Of a DNA stretch of 44,888 bases, positions 17,257 to 27,221 are shown piece by piece. The notes beneath the pieces are model-generated. The model saw nothing but the letters and a program-made list of their open reading frames with translations. It did not search any database and was not told the DNA's origin. This stretch comes from Rhodovulum sp. GTDB lineage: Bacteria > Pseudomonadota > Alphaproteobacteria > Rhodobacterales > Rhodobacteraceae. Position 1 is the stretch's first letter. Each line of letters starts with the position of its first letter. The position numbers and the translations under genes were made by a program. The stretch is from NCBI GenBank assembly GCA_020637615.1, contig JACKKC010000026.1, positions 1 through 44,888 of the forward strand, in the 5' to 3' direction.

Positions 17257-18279
17257 CTAGCCGGAGCCGTCGGTCCGGGTGCCGGGCATCCGCTGAGATT
17301 GCGACCGCACCGTCACCAGCTCGACCGCGACGGGGCGGCCGATCCTGCCTTGGAGGGCGGCCGCCAGGACCGGGAGCGGCGGCGGCTCGTCGGGGCCGTT
17401 GATGGTGATCTTGATGCTGTCGCCCCGCACTTGCACCGCGTGCAGGGCGAAGTCCGTGCCGGCGAGCCATTGCTCGGCTTCTTCCCGCGCCTGGCTCCTC
17501 GCCCGGGCCTCGCCGTCCAGCGCGACGCTGGTCGCCGCGAGCGGCACGGTCACCAGCATCACGGCAGCCGCGATCACGACGAAGGCGTTGCGGCGGGCGC
17601 GGCCACGCAGCTCGACCGTCGCGGCGGCGGAAAGTCCGAGTGCAGCGAGCAGGCCGCCCCCCGCGAGCAGGATCGCGAGCATGTTGGTGACGAAGAGCAA
17701 GAGCGCGCCCTGTGCCGCCTCCCCTTCCCCGGCGGAGAGGGCGATCCCGACCACGCAAAGCGGCGGCACCAGCGAGATGGCGATGGCGACGCCCGGCAGC
17801 GAGTCGGCGATGTCGTCGCGGCTCATGCAGAAGGCGCCGGCTGCCCCGGAGGCCAGCGCCGCGGCCAGGTCGGCGATGCGGGGCTGGATCCGCCCGGTGA
17901 TCTGGCTGTTGCCGTCGAACGACAGCTCGCCGCTGTAGAGCGTCCCGAGCACCCAGGAGAGCGCGACCACGCCGAGCGCGCCGGCGACCACCAGCGCGAG
18001 CGAGCGGGCGGCGCGGTCCATGCGCCCCGTCACGATCGCCGCCGCCGCCGCCATGATCGGCGTCATCAGCGGCGCGATGATCATCGCGCCGATCACCGCG
18101 GCGGTGGAGTCGCTGAGGATGCCCATGGTGGCGATGACCGCCGACAGGAACAGCAGAACGCCGAAGCGCTCGAGATAGAGCCGGCGGCGGTCGTCCTCGA
18201 AGAAGAGCTTGCTCTCGAAGGGCGGCACGAGCTCCGGCGTGAAGCGGTTCTCCTGCAGGAGACTGGACAGGATCGTCAT
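17257..18279 (-). CDS. DUF389 membrane protein
   Basis: This 340-residue protein has about six hydrophobic segments (residues 35-240), including LFLSAVIATMGILSDSTAAV and IGAMIIAPLMTPIMAAAAAI, the recognisable core of DUF389 (TIGR00341-type). A soluble alpha/beta tail of about 90 residues ends with a BON-like strand pattern (IKITINGPDEPPPLPVLAAAL). Function of the family is unknown. I prefer the start at 18279, which has GGGGA about 10 nt upstream, over ATG 18288, where GGGGA sits almost against the start codon. It converges with pgeF, 46 bp apart. Confidence 0.85.
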   Translation of the reverse strand: MTILSSLLQENRFTPELVPPFESKLFFEDDRRRLYLERFGVLLFLSAVIATMGILSDSTAAVIGAMIIAPLMTPIMAAAAAIVTGRMDRAARSLALVVAGALGVVALSWVLGTLYSGELSFDGNSQITGRIQPRIADLAAALASGAAGAFCMSRDDIADSLPGVAIAISLVPPLCVVGIALSAGEGEAAQGALLLFVTNMLAILLAGGGLLAALGLSAAATVELRGRARRNAFVVIAAAVMLVTVPLAATSVALDGEARARSQAREEAEQWLAGTDFALHAVQVRGDSIKITINGPDEPPPLPVLAAALQGRIGRPVAVELVTVRSQSQRMPGTRTDGSG

Positions 18280-18472
18280 GACTCGCATTTCCCCGCGCGG
18301 CCGGCACCGGCGTCGACGCGCCGGTCGAGGAAGACGTGCGGCCGGCCGCAGCGGCGCTCGTCCCGTCGCTCCGCGGCTTCGGCCATCATCACCCTGAGCA
18401 CCCGACGCGGAGCTTGTCCACGCCATGCTGCATCGTGGTTGCGGAAAGGTGGCCGGGCGGCGCCGCCGCCTG

Positions 18473-18973
18473 TCAGTCCCGCGCGCTCGCGCGCGCTTCG
18501 AAGACGTCGAAGGGCACCGCCGGCTCGTCCTTGGCGCAGCGGATGACGAGGCTGGTCTTGACGCTCGCCACGTTCGGCGCGGCGGTGAGCTCCTCGGTGA
18601 GGAAGCTCTGGAAGGTGGAGAGGTCCGGGGCGACGCATTTTAGGATGAAGTCGATCTCGCCGTTCAGCATGTGGCATTCTCGTACCAGCGGCCAGTCGCG
18701 GCACTTGGCCTCGAAGGCCGAGAGGTCGCGCTCGGCCTGGCTCGAGAGGCCGACCATGGCGAAGACCCGCACCTCGAAGCCGAGATCTCGGGCGTTGATG
18801 CGCGCGTGGTAGCCCTCGATCAGCCCCGCCTCCTCGAGCGCCCGCACCCGGCGCAGGCAGGGGGGCGCCGAGATGCCCACCCGCCGCGACAGCTCGACAT
18901 TGGTCATCCGCCCGTCGCCCTGCAGCTCGGCGAGGATCCTGCGGTCGATGGCGTCGAGTTTGTGATCGGTCAT
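18473..18973 (-). CDS. Lrp/AsnC-family transcriptional regulator
   Basis: The 166-residue protein has the Lrp winged helix at residues 4-64 (LDAIDRRILAELQGDGRMT, then LSRRVGISAPPCLRRVRALE) and a C-terminal RAM ligand domain with ECHMLNGEIDFILKCVAPDL. It is a little longer than the usual 150-160 residues. It stands alone and is divergent, 218 bp apart, from the SHOCT-protein and trxB genes. Lrp proteins usually answer to amino acids; the ligand here cannot be told. Confidence 0.93.
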   Translation of the reverse strand: MTDHKLDAIDRRILAELQGDGRMTNVELSRRVGISAPPCLRRVRALEEAGLIEGYHARINARDLGFEVRVFAMVGLSSQAERDLSAFEAKCRDWPLVRECHMLNGEIDFILKCVAPDLSTFQSFLTEELTAAPNVASVKTSLVIRCAKDEPAVPFDVFEARASARD

Positions 18974-19191
18974 GGCACGGGGGGTCTCGGCTGCAACGCC
19001 ATTCTTCCTTAGGCTGAAGCACCGCTGGAAACAATCAGCTTCGGCGCGGTAACAGGCGCGCGACGATCGCGGGAACCGCTTGATCTCGCGGTGTAGACCG
19101 GCAATGTGAGCCGCGGCCGTTCGCCTTCGAGGCGATCGGCGTAGCGAGTATGCCGGCAGGACCGGCGCGTCATTTCATGCGAGGTTCGGAC

Positions 19192-19566
19192 ATGCATCTT
19201 GGAAACGTGGGTTTCGGGAACTTCCTTCTGGACATCCTCTTCATCGTCTTCTTCGTCGTCTGGTTCTGGATGATCATCACCGTGATGGTGGATCTGTTCC
19301 GCCGGCACGACCTGTCGGGCTGGGCGAAGGTGATCTGGGTGATCTTCCTGGTCGTTCTGCCCTATATCGGGGTCTTCGCCTACCTGGTGACCCAGAGCGG
19401 CAGCATGGCGCGGCGCAGCGCCGAGCAGGCCGAGGAGGCGCGCGAGCAGCTGCGCAAGGTCGTGGGCTTCAGCGTCGCCGACGAGATCGAGAAGCTCGAC
19501 CGGCTCAAGGCGTCGGGCTCGCTCAGCGAGACCGAATACAAGGCCCTGCGCGCCAAGCTCATCTGA
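19192..19566 (+). CDS. SHOCT-domain membrane protein with PLD-nuclease-N-like segment
   Basis: The 124-residue protein has two membrane helices (LLDILFIVFFVVWFWMIITV and VIWVIFLVVLPYIGVFAYLV) separated by a short polar loop with FRRHDLSGWAK, the pattern of the small phospholipase-D-N-terminal-like domain. A cytoplasmic SHOCT helix pair follows (EKLDRLKASGSLSETEYKAL). The start at 19192 has GAGG about 8 nt upstream; an in-frame ATG at 19177 is possible. It is followed by a strong hairpin before trxB. Function unknown. Confidence 0.82.
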   Translation: MHLGNVGFGNFLLDILFIVFFVVWFWMIITVMVDLFRRHDLSGWAKVIWVIFLVVLPYIGVFAYLVTQSGSMARRSAEQAEEAREQLRKVVGFSVADEIEKLDRLKASGSLSETEYKALRAKLI

Positions 19567-19573
19567 CGGCCCG

Positions 19574-19596
19574 GCGCCGCCCCGGCAGGGCGGCGC
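19574..19596 (+). terminator. Hairpin between the SHOCT gene and trxB
   Basis: GCGCCGCCC and GGGCGGCGC form a perfect 9-bp stem with a 5-nt loop, beginning 7 bp after the stop codon. Only two T follow, so termination may be partial. Confidence 0.55.
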
Positions 19597-19654
19597 TTCA
19601 CACCGGCGGGCGGCGGGCCTATATGTTCGCCGCAAACCGGAAAGGGTCCCGAAC

Positions 19655-20641
19655 ATGTCCAGCGCGCGTCACACCAGGCTGCTCATCATCGGCTCGGGGC
19701 CGGCCGGCTATACCGCCGCGGTCTACGGCGCGCGGGCGATGCTCGAGCCGATCCTGATCCAGGGCATCCAGCCAGGCGGGCAGCTGACCATCACCACCGA
19801 GGTGGAGAACTGGCCCGGCGACACCGAGGTCCAGGGTCCGGATCTGATGCTGCGCATGGAGGCCCATGCCAAGGCGACCGGGGCCGAGATCATCGCCGAC
19901 CATATCAGTGCGCTGGATCTGTCGCGCCGGCCCTTCACCGCCGCCGGCGACAGCGGCACCACCTATACCGCCGACGCCGTGGTGCTCGCGACGGGGGCGC
20001 AGGCGAAATGGCTCGGGCTGCCGAGCGAGGAGAAGTTCAAGGGCTTCGGGGTCTCGGCCTGCGCCACCTGCGACGGCTTCTTCTACCGCGGCCAGGAGGT
20101 GGTGGTGATCGGCGGCGGCAATTCGGCGGTCGAGGAGGCGTTGTTCCTCACGAATTTCGCCGCGAAGGTCACCCTGGTCCACCGCCGCGACGAGCTGCGC
20201 GCCGAGCGCATCCTGCAGGACCGGCTGTTCAGGAACCCCAAGATCGAGACGATCTGGTTCCACACCCTCGACGAGGTGCTGGGGGGCGACAATCCTCCCG
20301 GCGTGACCGGGGTGCGGCTGCGCGACCTGCGCGACGGCAGCTTGCGCGAGATCCCCTGCAGCGGCGTCTTCGTCGCCATCGGCCATGCGCCGGCTTCGGA
20401 GCTGGTGGCCGACCAGCTCGAGACCCATCACGGCGGCTATGTGGTGACCAAGCCCGATTCGACCGCCACGGCGATCCCGGGCGTCTTCGCCGCCGGGGAC
20501 ATCACCGACCACGTGTTCCGCCAGGCGGTGACCTCGGCCGGCATGGGCTGCATGGCGGCGCTGGAGGCGGAGCGCTTCCTGGCGGCCGAAGACGCGGCGG
20601 CGCCGGCGGCGCCTGACGTCGCCGCCGTTGGCGCGGGCTGA
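19655..20641 (+). CDS. trxB: Thioredoxin-disulfide reductase
   Basis: The 328-residue flavoenzyme reduces thioredoxin with NADPH. The FAD motif LLIIGSGPAGYTAAVYGARA lies at residues 9-28, the redox-active CATC at about 136-139 (SACATCDGFFYRGQ), the NADPH motif VVVIGGGNSAVEEALFLT just after it, and GVFAAGDITDHVFRQAVT near 272 binds FAD. All catalytic features are present. The C-terminus carries an Ala-rich tail of about 15 residues, longer than usual. It lies downstream of the SHOCT gene, with TATATG at 19620 as a possible -10. Confidence 0.96.
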   Translation: MSSARHTRLLIIGSGPAGYTAAVYGARAMLEPILIQGIQPGGQLTITTEVENWPGDTEVQGPDLMLRMEAHAKATGAEIIADHISALDLSRRPFTAAGDSGTTYTADAVVLATGAQAKWLGLPSEEKFKGFGVSACATCDGFFYRGQEVVVIGGGNSAVEEALFLTNFAAKVTLVHRRDELRAERILQDRLFRNPKIETIWFHTLDEVLGGDNPPGVTGVRLRDLRDGSLREIPCSGVFVAIGHAPASELVADQLETHHGGYVVTKPDSTATAIPGVFAAGDITDHVFRQAVTSAGMGCMAALEAERFLAAEDAAAPAAPDVAAVGAG

Positions 20642-20760
20642 ATTCGGCCAGAGGGCGCCCGGATCTTTGCCGCCAGCCAGCGGCGGATGGCCAAGGGAAA
20701 GCCCAAGGCTGTTTCCGCCGTATCCAGTCTAGGCTCTTTGGGAAAGCACGCTCACCGACA

Positions 20761-20780
20761 GCCCGTGCTGGCGCACGGGC
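20761..20780. terminator. Hairpin in the trxB-DUF1150 convergent gap
   Basis: GCCCGTG and CACGGGC pair around a 6-nt loop within the 244-bp gap between convergent genes. No T-run on either side. Nothing else recognisable lies in this gap. Confidence 0.4.
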
Positions 20781-20885
20781 CGGAACCTGGTTGATGTTTG
20801 CGCAACTCAAACGGAGTGCGGAGCGGCGGGGGCCGACCGGGCAACCGGAGCGCTGCGGGGCTCTCTCCGGCCGCCGCCCGCGCTG

Positions 20886-21113
20886 TCAGTGCACGCTCAC
20901 CGGCGAGAATTCGTTCTGACGGGCGACGATGAAGGCCTGGTCACGGTCCCGCACAAGCGCGAGCACGTCGCCGCTGTCGGAATGGATCGCGTAGAGGTGG
21001 TCGAGGCCTTCGGTCTGCGCGCGGATCGCCTCGGGGAGATCGGCGGTCTTGACCTCGCGCACATAGACGATGCGCTTGTCGCCACCGGTGGGGAAGCTGG
21101 GAAAATCGGTCAT
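20886..21113 (-). CDS. DUF1150 family protein
   Basis: The 75-residue protein matches DUF1150, seen in alphaproteobacteria beside small heat-shock genes: RIVYVREVKTADLPEAIRAQ, then LYAIHSDSGDVLALVRDRDQ. It has no signal or membrane segment. It starts 14 bp after the hsp20 stop on the same strand, so it is probably cotranscribed and heat-induced with it. Molecular role unknown. Confidence 0.88.
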   Translation of the reverse strand: MTDFPSFPTGGDKRIVYVREVKTADLPEAIRAQTEGLDHLYAIHSDSGDVLALVRDRDQAFIVARQNEFSPVSVH

Positions 21114-21127
21114 TGCTCGGGCCTCCT

Positions 21128-21547
21128 TCAGGTCTTCTTGCCGTTGATCGGGATCGTGCGGACGATCGACTCGGGCGGATTGCGGCGCAGTTCGATGTTC
21201 AGGAGCCCGTTCTCGAGCCCGGCCCCGGTGACCTCCACGCCATCGGCGAGCACGAAGCTGCGCTGGAATTGCCGCGCGGCGATGCCGCGATGCAGGTAGA
21301 CGCGCCCCTCGGCCTCTTCCGACTGCCCGCCGCGCACGGTGAGCTGGTTGGCTTCCAGCGTGATCTCGAGATCGTCACTGGCGAAACCCGCCACCGCGAG
21401 GGTGATGCGATAGGCGCCCTCGGCCGTCTGCAGGATGTTGCACGGCGGATAGCCGTCGCTGCCGGCCTTGGCGGTGCGCTCGACCAGGCGATCGAGCTGC
21501 TCGAACCCCAGGAGATAGGGATGCGAGGCGAATGTGACCTTCGTCAT
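21128..21547 (-). CDS. Hsp20 (alpha-crystallin) small heat-shock protein
   Basis: The 139-residue IbpA-type chaperone has a short N-terminal arm (FASHPYLLGFEQLDRLVERT), the alpha-crystallin core from about residue 33 (PPCNILQTAEGAYRITLAVA, LEITLEANQLTVRGGQ, then ARQFQRSFVLADGVEV and the GLENGLLNIEL motif) and a C-terminal IPI anchor near residue 133 (RTIPINGK). It holds unfolded proteins under stress. The upstream DNA has an RpoH-like promoter and an RNA structure that can bury the Shine-Dalgarno sequence. DUF1150 follows in the operon. Confidence 0.94.
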   Translation of the reverse strand: MTKVTFASHPYLLGFEQLDRLVERTAKAGSDGYPPCNILQTAEGAYRITLAVAGFASDDLEITLEANQLTVRGGQSEEAEGRVYLHRGIAARQFQRSFVLADGVEVTGAGLENGLLNIELRRNPPESIVRTIPINGKKT

Positions 21548-21554
21548 GTCGTCT

Positions 21555-21603
21555 AAGCCCTTGTTTCAAGCGACTTGCCGCGGAACCCCGTTTCGGCGGT
21601 TCC
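21555..21603 (-). promoter_or_regulatory. ROSE-like RNA thermometer in the hsp20 leader
   Basis: The minus-strand leader can fold into two hairpins. The first pairs GGAACC with GGTTCC (21598-21603 with 21582-21587). The second, 21555-21576, pairs AAG-C-G-CTTG with CAAG-G-G-CTT around an AAA loop, with a bulged U at 21573 and a G-G mismatch (21571/21559). It contains the sequence UCGCU facing the Shine-Dalgarno AAGGG (21558-21562), which lies 10 nt before the ATG. A U(U/C)GCU opposite the ribosome-binding site with a G-G contact is the hallmark of ROSE thermometers, known from rhizobial hsp20 genes. The leader is shorter than classic ROSE. Confidence 0.65.
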
Positions 21604-21610
21604 TCTGGAG

Positions 21611-21639
21611 AGATGGGGGCGAGGGTGGTGAAAGGCAAG
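21611..21639 (-). promoter_or_regulatory. RpoH (sigma-32) promoter of hsp20
   Basis: On the minus strand CTTGCCT (-35, 21633-21639) and CCCCATCT (-10, 21611-21618) are separated by 14 bp. The -10 fits CCCCATNT exactly and the -35 keeps CTTG. Transcription would begin near 21604, giving a leader of about 57 nt. Confidence 0.7.
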
Positions 21640-21710
21640 GGCGCGCCGGGACTAGGCGCGCGGGGCGCGGCGGCGTATAACCCAGGCCCGGGACCTTTGG
21701 ATGTGACGCC

Positions 21711-21929
21711 ATGACCGAACCGCCCACCATGTCGCGCGAGGAGGTGCTGCGCATCAAGATGGGCCTCCTGCAGCGCGAGCACCGTGATCTCGACGAGGCC
21801 ATCGAGGCGCTGCACAAGGATGGCAAGGTGGACCAGCTGACGCTCCGGCGGCTGAAGAAGCGCAAGCTGATGCTCAAGGACCAGATGACCAAGCTGACCG
21901 ACGAGATCGAGCCGGACATCATCGCCTGA
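21711..21929 (+). CDS. DUF465 (YdcH-like) small protein
   Basis: This 72-residue protein is all-helical and highly charged, with the DUF465 pattern LLQREHRDLDEAIEALHKDG followed by LTLRRLKKRKLMLKDQMTKL. It should form a short helical hairpin or coiled coil. Function of the family is unknown. It is divergent from hsp20 and followed closely by a hairpin and then purE. Confidence 0.87.
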   Translation: MTEPPTMSREEVLRIKMGLLQREHRDLDEAIEALHKDGKVDQLTLRRLKKRKLMLKDQMTKLTDEIEPDIIA

Positions 21930-21936
21930 GCGACCG

Positions 21937-21976
21937 GGCGCGCACGGCTTGCGCGCCGGGCGGCCGCGGCTATAGT
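21937..21976 (+). promoter_or_regulatory. Hairpin and overlapping candidate purE promoter
   Basis: GGCGCGC (21937-21943) pairs with GCGCGCC (21951-21957), starting 7 bp after the DUF465 stop; it may terminate that transcript. TTGCGC (21949-21954) and TATAGT (21971-21976), 16 bp apart, could form a promoter for purE 30 bp downstream. No purine riboswitch was seen. Confidence 0.45.
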
Positions 21977-22005
21977 CGCGCGCCTCGCCATTCCGGAGCC
22001 TGCCC

Positions 22006-22506
22006 ATGAACCCCTCCCCGACCGGCCCGCGGATCGGCATCGTCATGGGAAGCCAGTCCGACTGGGCGACCATGCGCGCCGCCGCAGAGGTGCTCGAGGC
22101 GCTGGACGTGCCCTTCGAGGCGCGCATCGTCTCGGCGCACCGCACCCCCGACCGGATGTTCGCCTATGCCGAGGAGGCCGCCGGGCGCGGGCTCGCGGCG
22201 ATCATCGCGGGCGCGGGCGGGGCCGCACATCTGCCGGGCATGCTGGCGGCCAAGACCAGGCTGCCGGTGCTCGGGGTGCCGGTGCAGAGCGCGGCGCTCT
22301 CGGGGCTCGATTCGCTTCTCTCCATCGTGCAGATGCCGCGGGGCGTGCCGGTGGCGACCTTTGCCATCGGGCCGGCGGGGGCGGCCAATGCCGCGCTCTT
22401 CGCCGCCGCGATGCTGGCGGTCGGTGATGCCGCGCTGGCCGGACGGCTCGACGCCTGGCGGGCGGCGCAGACCGAAGCCGTGGCCGAGGTCCCCGATGCG
22501 TCCTGA
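22006..22506 (+). CDS. purE: N5-carboxyaminoimidazole ribonucleotide mutase
   Basis: The 166-residue class I PurE converts N5-CAIR to CAIR in purine synthesis. Signatures are IGIVMGSQSDWATM at residue 9, ARIVSAHRTPDRMFAYAEEA with the catalytic His, and AIIAGAGGAAHLPGMLAAKT. Pairing with purK confirms the two-step bacterial route. The two genes overlap by 11 bases. Confidence 0.96.
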   Translation: MNPSPTGPRIGIVMGSQSDWATMRAAAEVLEALDVPFEARIVSAHRTPDRMFAYAEEAAGRGLAAIIAGAGGAAHLPGMLAAKTRLPVLGVPVQSAALSGLDSLLSIVQMPRGVPVATFAIGPAGAANAALFAAAMLAVGDAALAGRLDAWRAAQTEAVAEVPDAS

Positions 22507-23569
22507 GCCGCTGCCCGAGGGAAGCCGGATCGGCATTCTCGGCGGCGGGCAGCTCGGCCGGATGCTGGCGCTGGCAGCGGCGCGGCTGGGGATGCGTGCC
22601 CATGTCTTCGAGCCGGCCGCGGAGCCCTGTGCCGGGCAGGTGGTCGAGCGGGTGACGCGCGCGGCATACGACGACCGCGCCGCGCTCGAGGCCTTCGCGG
22701 CATCGGTGGACGTGGCGACCTACGAATTCGAGAACGTGCCGCTGGCGGCGGTCGATGCCGTGGCGGCGCGCGTGCCGGTGCGGCCGGGGCGGCGGGCGCT
22801 GGAGGTGGCGCAGGACCGGCTGGCGGAGAAGGAATTCCTGCGCGGGCTCGGGCTGTGGGTGGCGCCCTTTCGCCCCGTGGACGGGCCTGAGGATCTGGCG
22901 GCGGGCCTTGCGGTGCTGGGGGTGCCCGCCATCCTCAAGACGCGCCGCTTCGGCTATGACGGCAAGGGGCAGGTCCGCATCGACGCCGCCGGCCCTTCCG
23001 CGCCGGAGGCCTGGGCGGCAATCGGGGCGGCGCCCTCGGTGCTCGAGGGTTTCGTGGCCTTCGAGCGCGAGATCTCGGTGATCGGGGCGCGCGGGCTCGA
23101 CGGCGCGGTGGTGGCATTCGACCCGGGCGAGAACCTGCACCGCGACGGCATCCTGCACTCGACCACGGTTCCGGCGAGGGTGAGCGCGGCGTTGGCGAGG
23201 GACGCGGTGCTGATCGCCGGGCGCATCCTCAATGCGCTCGACTACGTCGGCGTGATCGGGGTGGAGATGTTCGCCACCGATGCCGGCCTCGTGGTCAACG
23301 AACTCGCGCCGCGGGTGCATAATTCCGGGCACTGGACCCAGGACGCCTGCCTGATTGACCAGTTCGAGCAGCACGTTCGGGCGATCTGCGGCTGGCCGCT
23401 CGGCGACGGGCGCCGGCATTCGGACGCGGAGATGGTGAACCTGATCGGCGATGCGGTGGCTTCGGCCCCCGGCGAGACCGGGGCGGCGGTGCATCTCTAC
23501 GGCAAGGGCGCGGCGCGGCCGGGGCGCAAGATGGGGCATGTCACCCGGATCGCCCCGCGCCGGCCGTGA
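22496..23569 (+). CDS. purK: N5-carboxyaminoimidazole ribonucleotide synthase
   Basis: This ATP-grasp enzyme of 357 residues carboxylates AIR using ATP and bicarbonate. It begins with IGILGGGQLGRMLALAAARL. The ATP-grasp segments include PAILKTRRFGYDGKGQVRI near residue 142, EREISVIGARG and the metal-binding VVNELAPRVHNSGHWT near 264. The ATG at 22496 lies inside the end of purE, suggesting coupled translation. The stop overlaps the GTG start of the Nudix gene. Confidence 0.96.
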   Translation: MRPEPLPEGSRIGILGGGQLGRMLALAAARLGMRAHVFEPAAEPCAGQVVERVTRAAYDDRAALEAFAASVDVATYEFENVPLAAVDAVAARVPVRPGRRALEVAQDRLAEKEFLRGLGLWVAPFRPVDGPEDLAAGLAVLGVPAILKTRRFGYDGKGQVRIDAAGPSAPEAWAAIGAAPSVLEGFVAFEREISVIGARGLDGAVVAFDPGENLHRDGILHSTTVPARVSAALARDAVLIAGRILNALDYVGVIGVEMFATDAGLVVNELAPRVHNSGHWTQDACLIDQFEQHVRAICGWPLGDGRRHSDAEMVNLIGDAVASAPGETGAAVHLYGKGAARPGRKMGHVTRIAPRRP

Positions 23570-24012
23570 GCGGGGTGCGCCTCGCGGTCCGGGCGGTGGT
23601 CTTGGACGCCGGTCGGCTGCTCCTGGTCAATGCCTATCCCGGTGAGCAGAGCGACCTCTGGTGCGCGCCGGGCGGCGGCGTCGAGGCCGGGGCGAGCCTC
23701 GAGGACAACCTGCGGCGCGAGGTGCATGAGGAGACCGGGCTCGTGGTCCGGCCCGGCCGCCTGCTGGCGGTCTCGGAATTCCACGATCCCGCGAGCGGCT
23801 TCCACCAGGTGGAACTGTTCTATCGCGCGCGCCTGAGCGGGGCGGCGGCGGGGACCAGGCTCGCCGATCCCGCGGGCGTGGTGAACCGGCTGGCTTGGGT
23901 CGATGCCGGCGCCATGGCGCGACTGCGTTTCAAGCCGGACTGCCTCGCGCGCATCGCCTTCGGCCCGGATGGGCCGACGGTCCACGATCCGCTGGAAGTG
24001 ATCGTGCGCTGA
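23566..24012 (+). CDS. Nudix hydrolase
   Basis: The 148-residue protein carries the Nudix box from GGGVEAGASLEDNLRREVHE into ETGL, residues 37-60, with the Glu set that binds Mg. The first strand is VRLAVRAVVLDAGRLLLVNA. It should hydrolyse a nucleoside diphosphate linked to another group; the substrate is not predictable. The GTG start overlaps the purK stop (GTGA), placing it third in the purEK operon, perhaps for nucleotide housekeeping. It converges with DUF2853, 15 bp apart. Confidence 0.92.
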   Translation: MSGVRLAVRAVVLDAGRLLLVNAYPGEQSDLWCAPGGGVEAGASLEDNLRREVHEETGLVVRPGRLLAVSEFHDPASGFHQVELFYRARLSGAAAGTRLADPAGVVNRLAWVDAGAMARLRFKPDCLARIAFGPDGPTVHDPLEVIVR

Positions 24013-24027
24013 GGCCCTGCGCCGCGC

Positions 24028-24369
24028 TCAGGCGTAGGCGCTCTCCCGACCGAAATGCTTGGTCAGCAGGTAGTAGACCACGGCGCGGTACTTGTTGCGG
24101 TTCGAGCGGCCGTAGGTGTCGAGCACGGCATCGATCCCGGCGGTCAGCGCGGGGCCGTCGGCGAGGCCCAGCTTCTTGATCAGGAAGTTGTTCTTCACCG
24201 TCTCGATCTCGCTCTCGCTGGTGCCCGCGACGGTCGAGGAATCCGCGTTGTAGATCGCCGGGCCGCAGCCGATGGTCACCTTGGTCAGCAGGTCCATGTC
24301 CGGAGTCACGCCGCATTTGTCTCGCAGATCCGCGGCATAGAGGGCGATCAGGTCGTCGCGCTTGCTCAT
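24028..24369 (-). CDS. DUF2853 family protein
   Basis: The 113-residue cytoplasmic protein matches DUF2853: LIALYAADLRDKCGVTPDMD at the start, IGCGPAIYNADSSTVAGTSE in the middle and KYRAVVYYLLTKHFGRESAY at the end. Mostly helical. Function unknown. The start at 24369 follows a GGGGAGA ribosome-binding site. Confidence 0.87.
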   Translation of the reverse strand: MSKRDDLIALYAADLRDKCGVTPDMDLLTKVTIGCGPAIYNADSSTVAGTSESEIETVKNNFLIKKLGLADGPALTAGIDAVLDTYGRSNRNKYRAVVYYLLTKHFGRESAYA

Positions 24370-24471
24370 CTGGTCTCTCCCCGGGAGATACGGCCGGCGT
24401 TCCGCCCGGCCCCGTCGGAGCCTAGGCGGCTGCAATCCGGCGCGTCAAGGACATGCCGTGGATGCTCTGCC

Positions 24472-25254
24472 TCAGCGCGTCGCGACGAAGAAGAGCCGCG
24501 GGAAGGCGAGGAGCACCTTGCCGTCCGCCGCCACGGGATAGGCCTCGGCCAGCGCGGCGCGGTAGCGGTCGAGGAAGGCCGCGGCCTGGCCGGCGTCGAG
24601 CGGCGCGAGGAAGGGGCGCAGGCCGGTGGACTTCAGCCATTCCACGATCGCATCGACGCCGTCGAGCGGGTGGAAATAGGTGGTGCGCCAGAGATCGACC
24701 GAGGCCGCCCCCGCCTCCCGCAGCAATTGCCAGTACCAGCCCGGCGCCTGCCGTGGCACGCGCGCGGCGGCGGCGCCCGACAGCGCGGCGCTCCAAGGCC
24801 CCGCCGCCGCCACCTCGCGCATCAGCCGGTGCGAAGGCTCGTCGAGATTGTCGGGCATCTGCACCGCGAGGCTGCCGCCGGGCGCCAGCCGCGCCAGGAG
24901 CGCGGGCAGCAGCCGGTCATGGCCCGGCACCCATTGCAGCGCGGCATTGGCGAGGATGACGTCGAAGGGCCCAGGATCGGCCCAGCGGGCGATGTCGGCC
25001 GCCTCGAAGCGGGCGCCGGGCAGGCGACGGCGAGCGGCGGCCAGCATGTCGGGCGAATTGTCGATCCCGAGCATGTCGGCATCGGGGAAGCGGTCGCGCA
25101 GGAGTTCGGTCGAATTGCCCGGGCCGCAGCCGAGATCGACGGCGCGGGCGACCCGGGACGCGGGGATGCGGGCGATCAGGTCGCGGGCGGGCCGGCTGCG
25201 CTCGTCCTCGAAGCGAAGATACTGCGCCGACGACCAGTCGGGACCCGGGCTCAA
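24472..25254 (-). CDS. tam: Trans-aconitate 2-methyltransferase-like SAM methyltransferase
   Basis: The 260-residue enzyme starts with the Tam pattern DWSSAQYLRFEDERSRPARD, then the SAM-binding VDLGCGPGNSTELL at residue 39, DADMLGIDNSPDMLAAARRR, and FDVILANAALQWVPGHDRLL. The C-terminal YFHPLDGVDAIVEWLKSTGL is also characteristic. Tam methylates trans-aconitate, relieving aconitase inhibition. Translation seems to start at TTG 25254 with GGAG upstream. It follows groL on the same strand, beyond the groL terminator. Confidence 0.88.
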   Translation of the reverse strand: MSPGPDWSSAQYLRFEDERSRPARDLIARIPASRVARAVDLGCGPGNSTELLRDRFPDADMLGIDNSPDMLAAARRRLPGARFEAADIARWADPGPFDVILANAALQWVPGHDRLLPALLARLAPGGSLAVQMPDNLDEPSHRLMREVAAAGPWSAALSGAAAARVPRQAPGWYWQLLREAGAASVDLWRTTYFHPLDGVDAIVEWLKSTGLRPFLAPLDAGQAAAFLDRYRAALAEAYPVAADGKVLLAFPRLFFVATR

Positions 25255-25470
25255 GGCTTGCCGCTCCGGGACGGATGGACGCCCGTCGCGCTCCGCTGCC
25301 TCGGCTCCTGCGTTCTCGCCGCCCCATGCGGGCGGTTCCCACTCTCGGCCATGGCGCTCCCCGGATGCCTGCCACCCAGCCTGCTCTGCGCCCCGGCCGC
25401 GGGCCTGTCAAGGCGCCGGGCGTGGCGGGTGCAGGCGCTCCGCCCGCATCGTCGCCGCGACCGCCTCGAC

Positions 25471-25501
25471 AAAAGAAAAGGGGGCCTCGCTTGAGGCCCC
25501 C
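25471..25501 (-). terminator. Rho-independent terminator of groSL
   Basis: On the minus strand GGGGGCCTC and GAGGCCCCC form a perfect 9-bp stem with a 4-nt loop, followed directly by CTTTTCTTTT. It lies 28 bp after the groL stop. The 216 bp between it and tam hold nothing recognisable. Confidence 0.92.
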
Positions 25502-25528
25502 TCCGGAGTGTTCAGCCTTGCGGCAGGA

Positions 25529-27175
<1,647 letters not shown>

Positions 27176-27221
27176 CGGATGTTCTCCTTGAAATCTGCTG
27201 ACTGAGGATCGGCGTTCGGGA

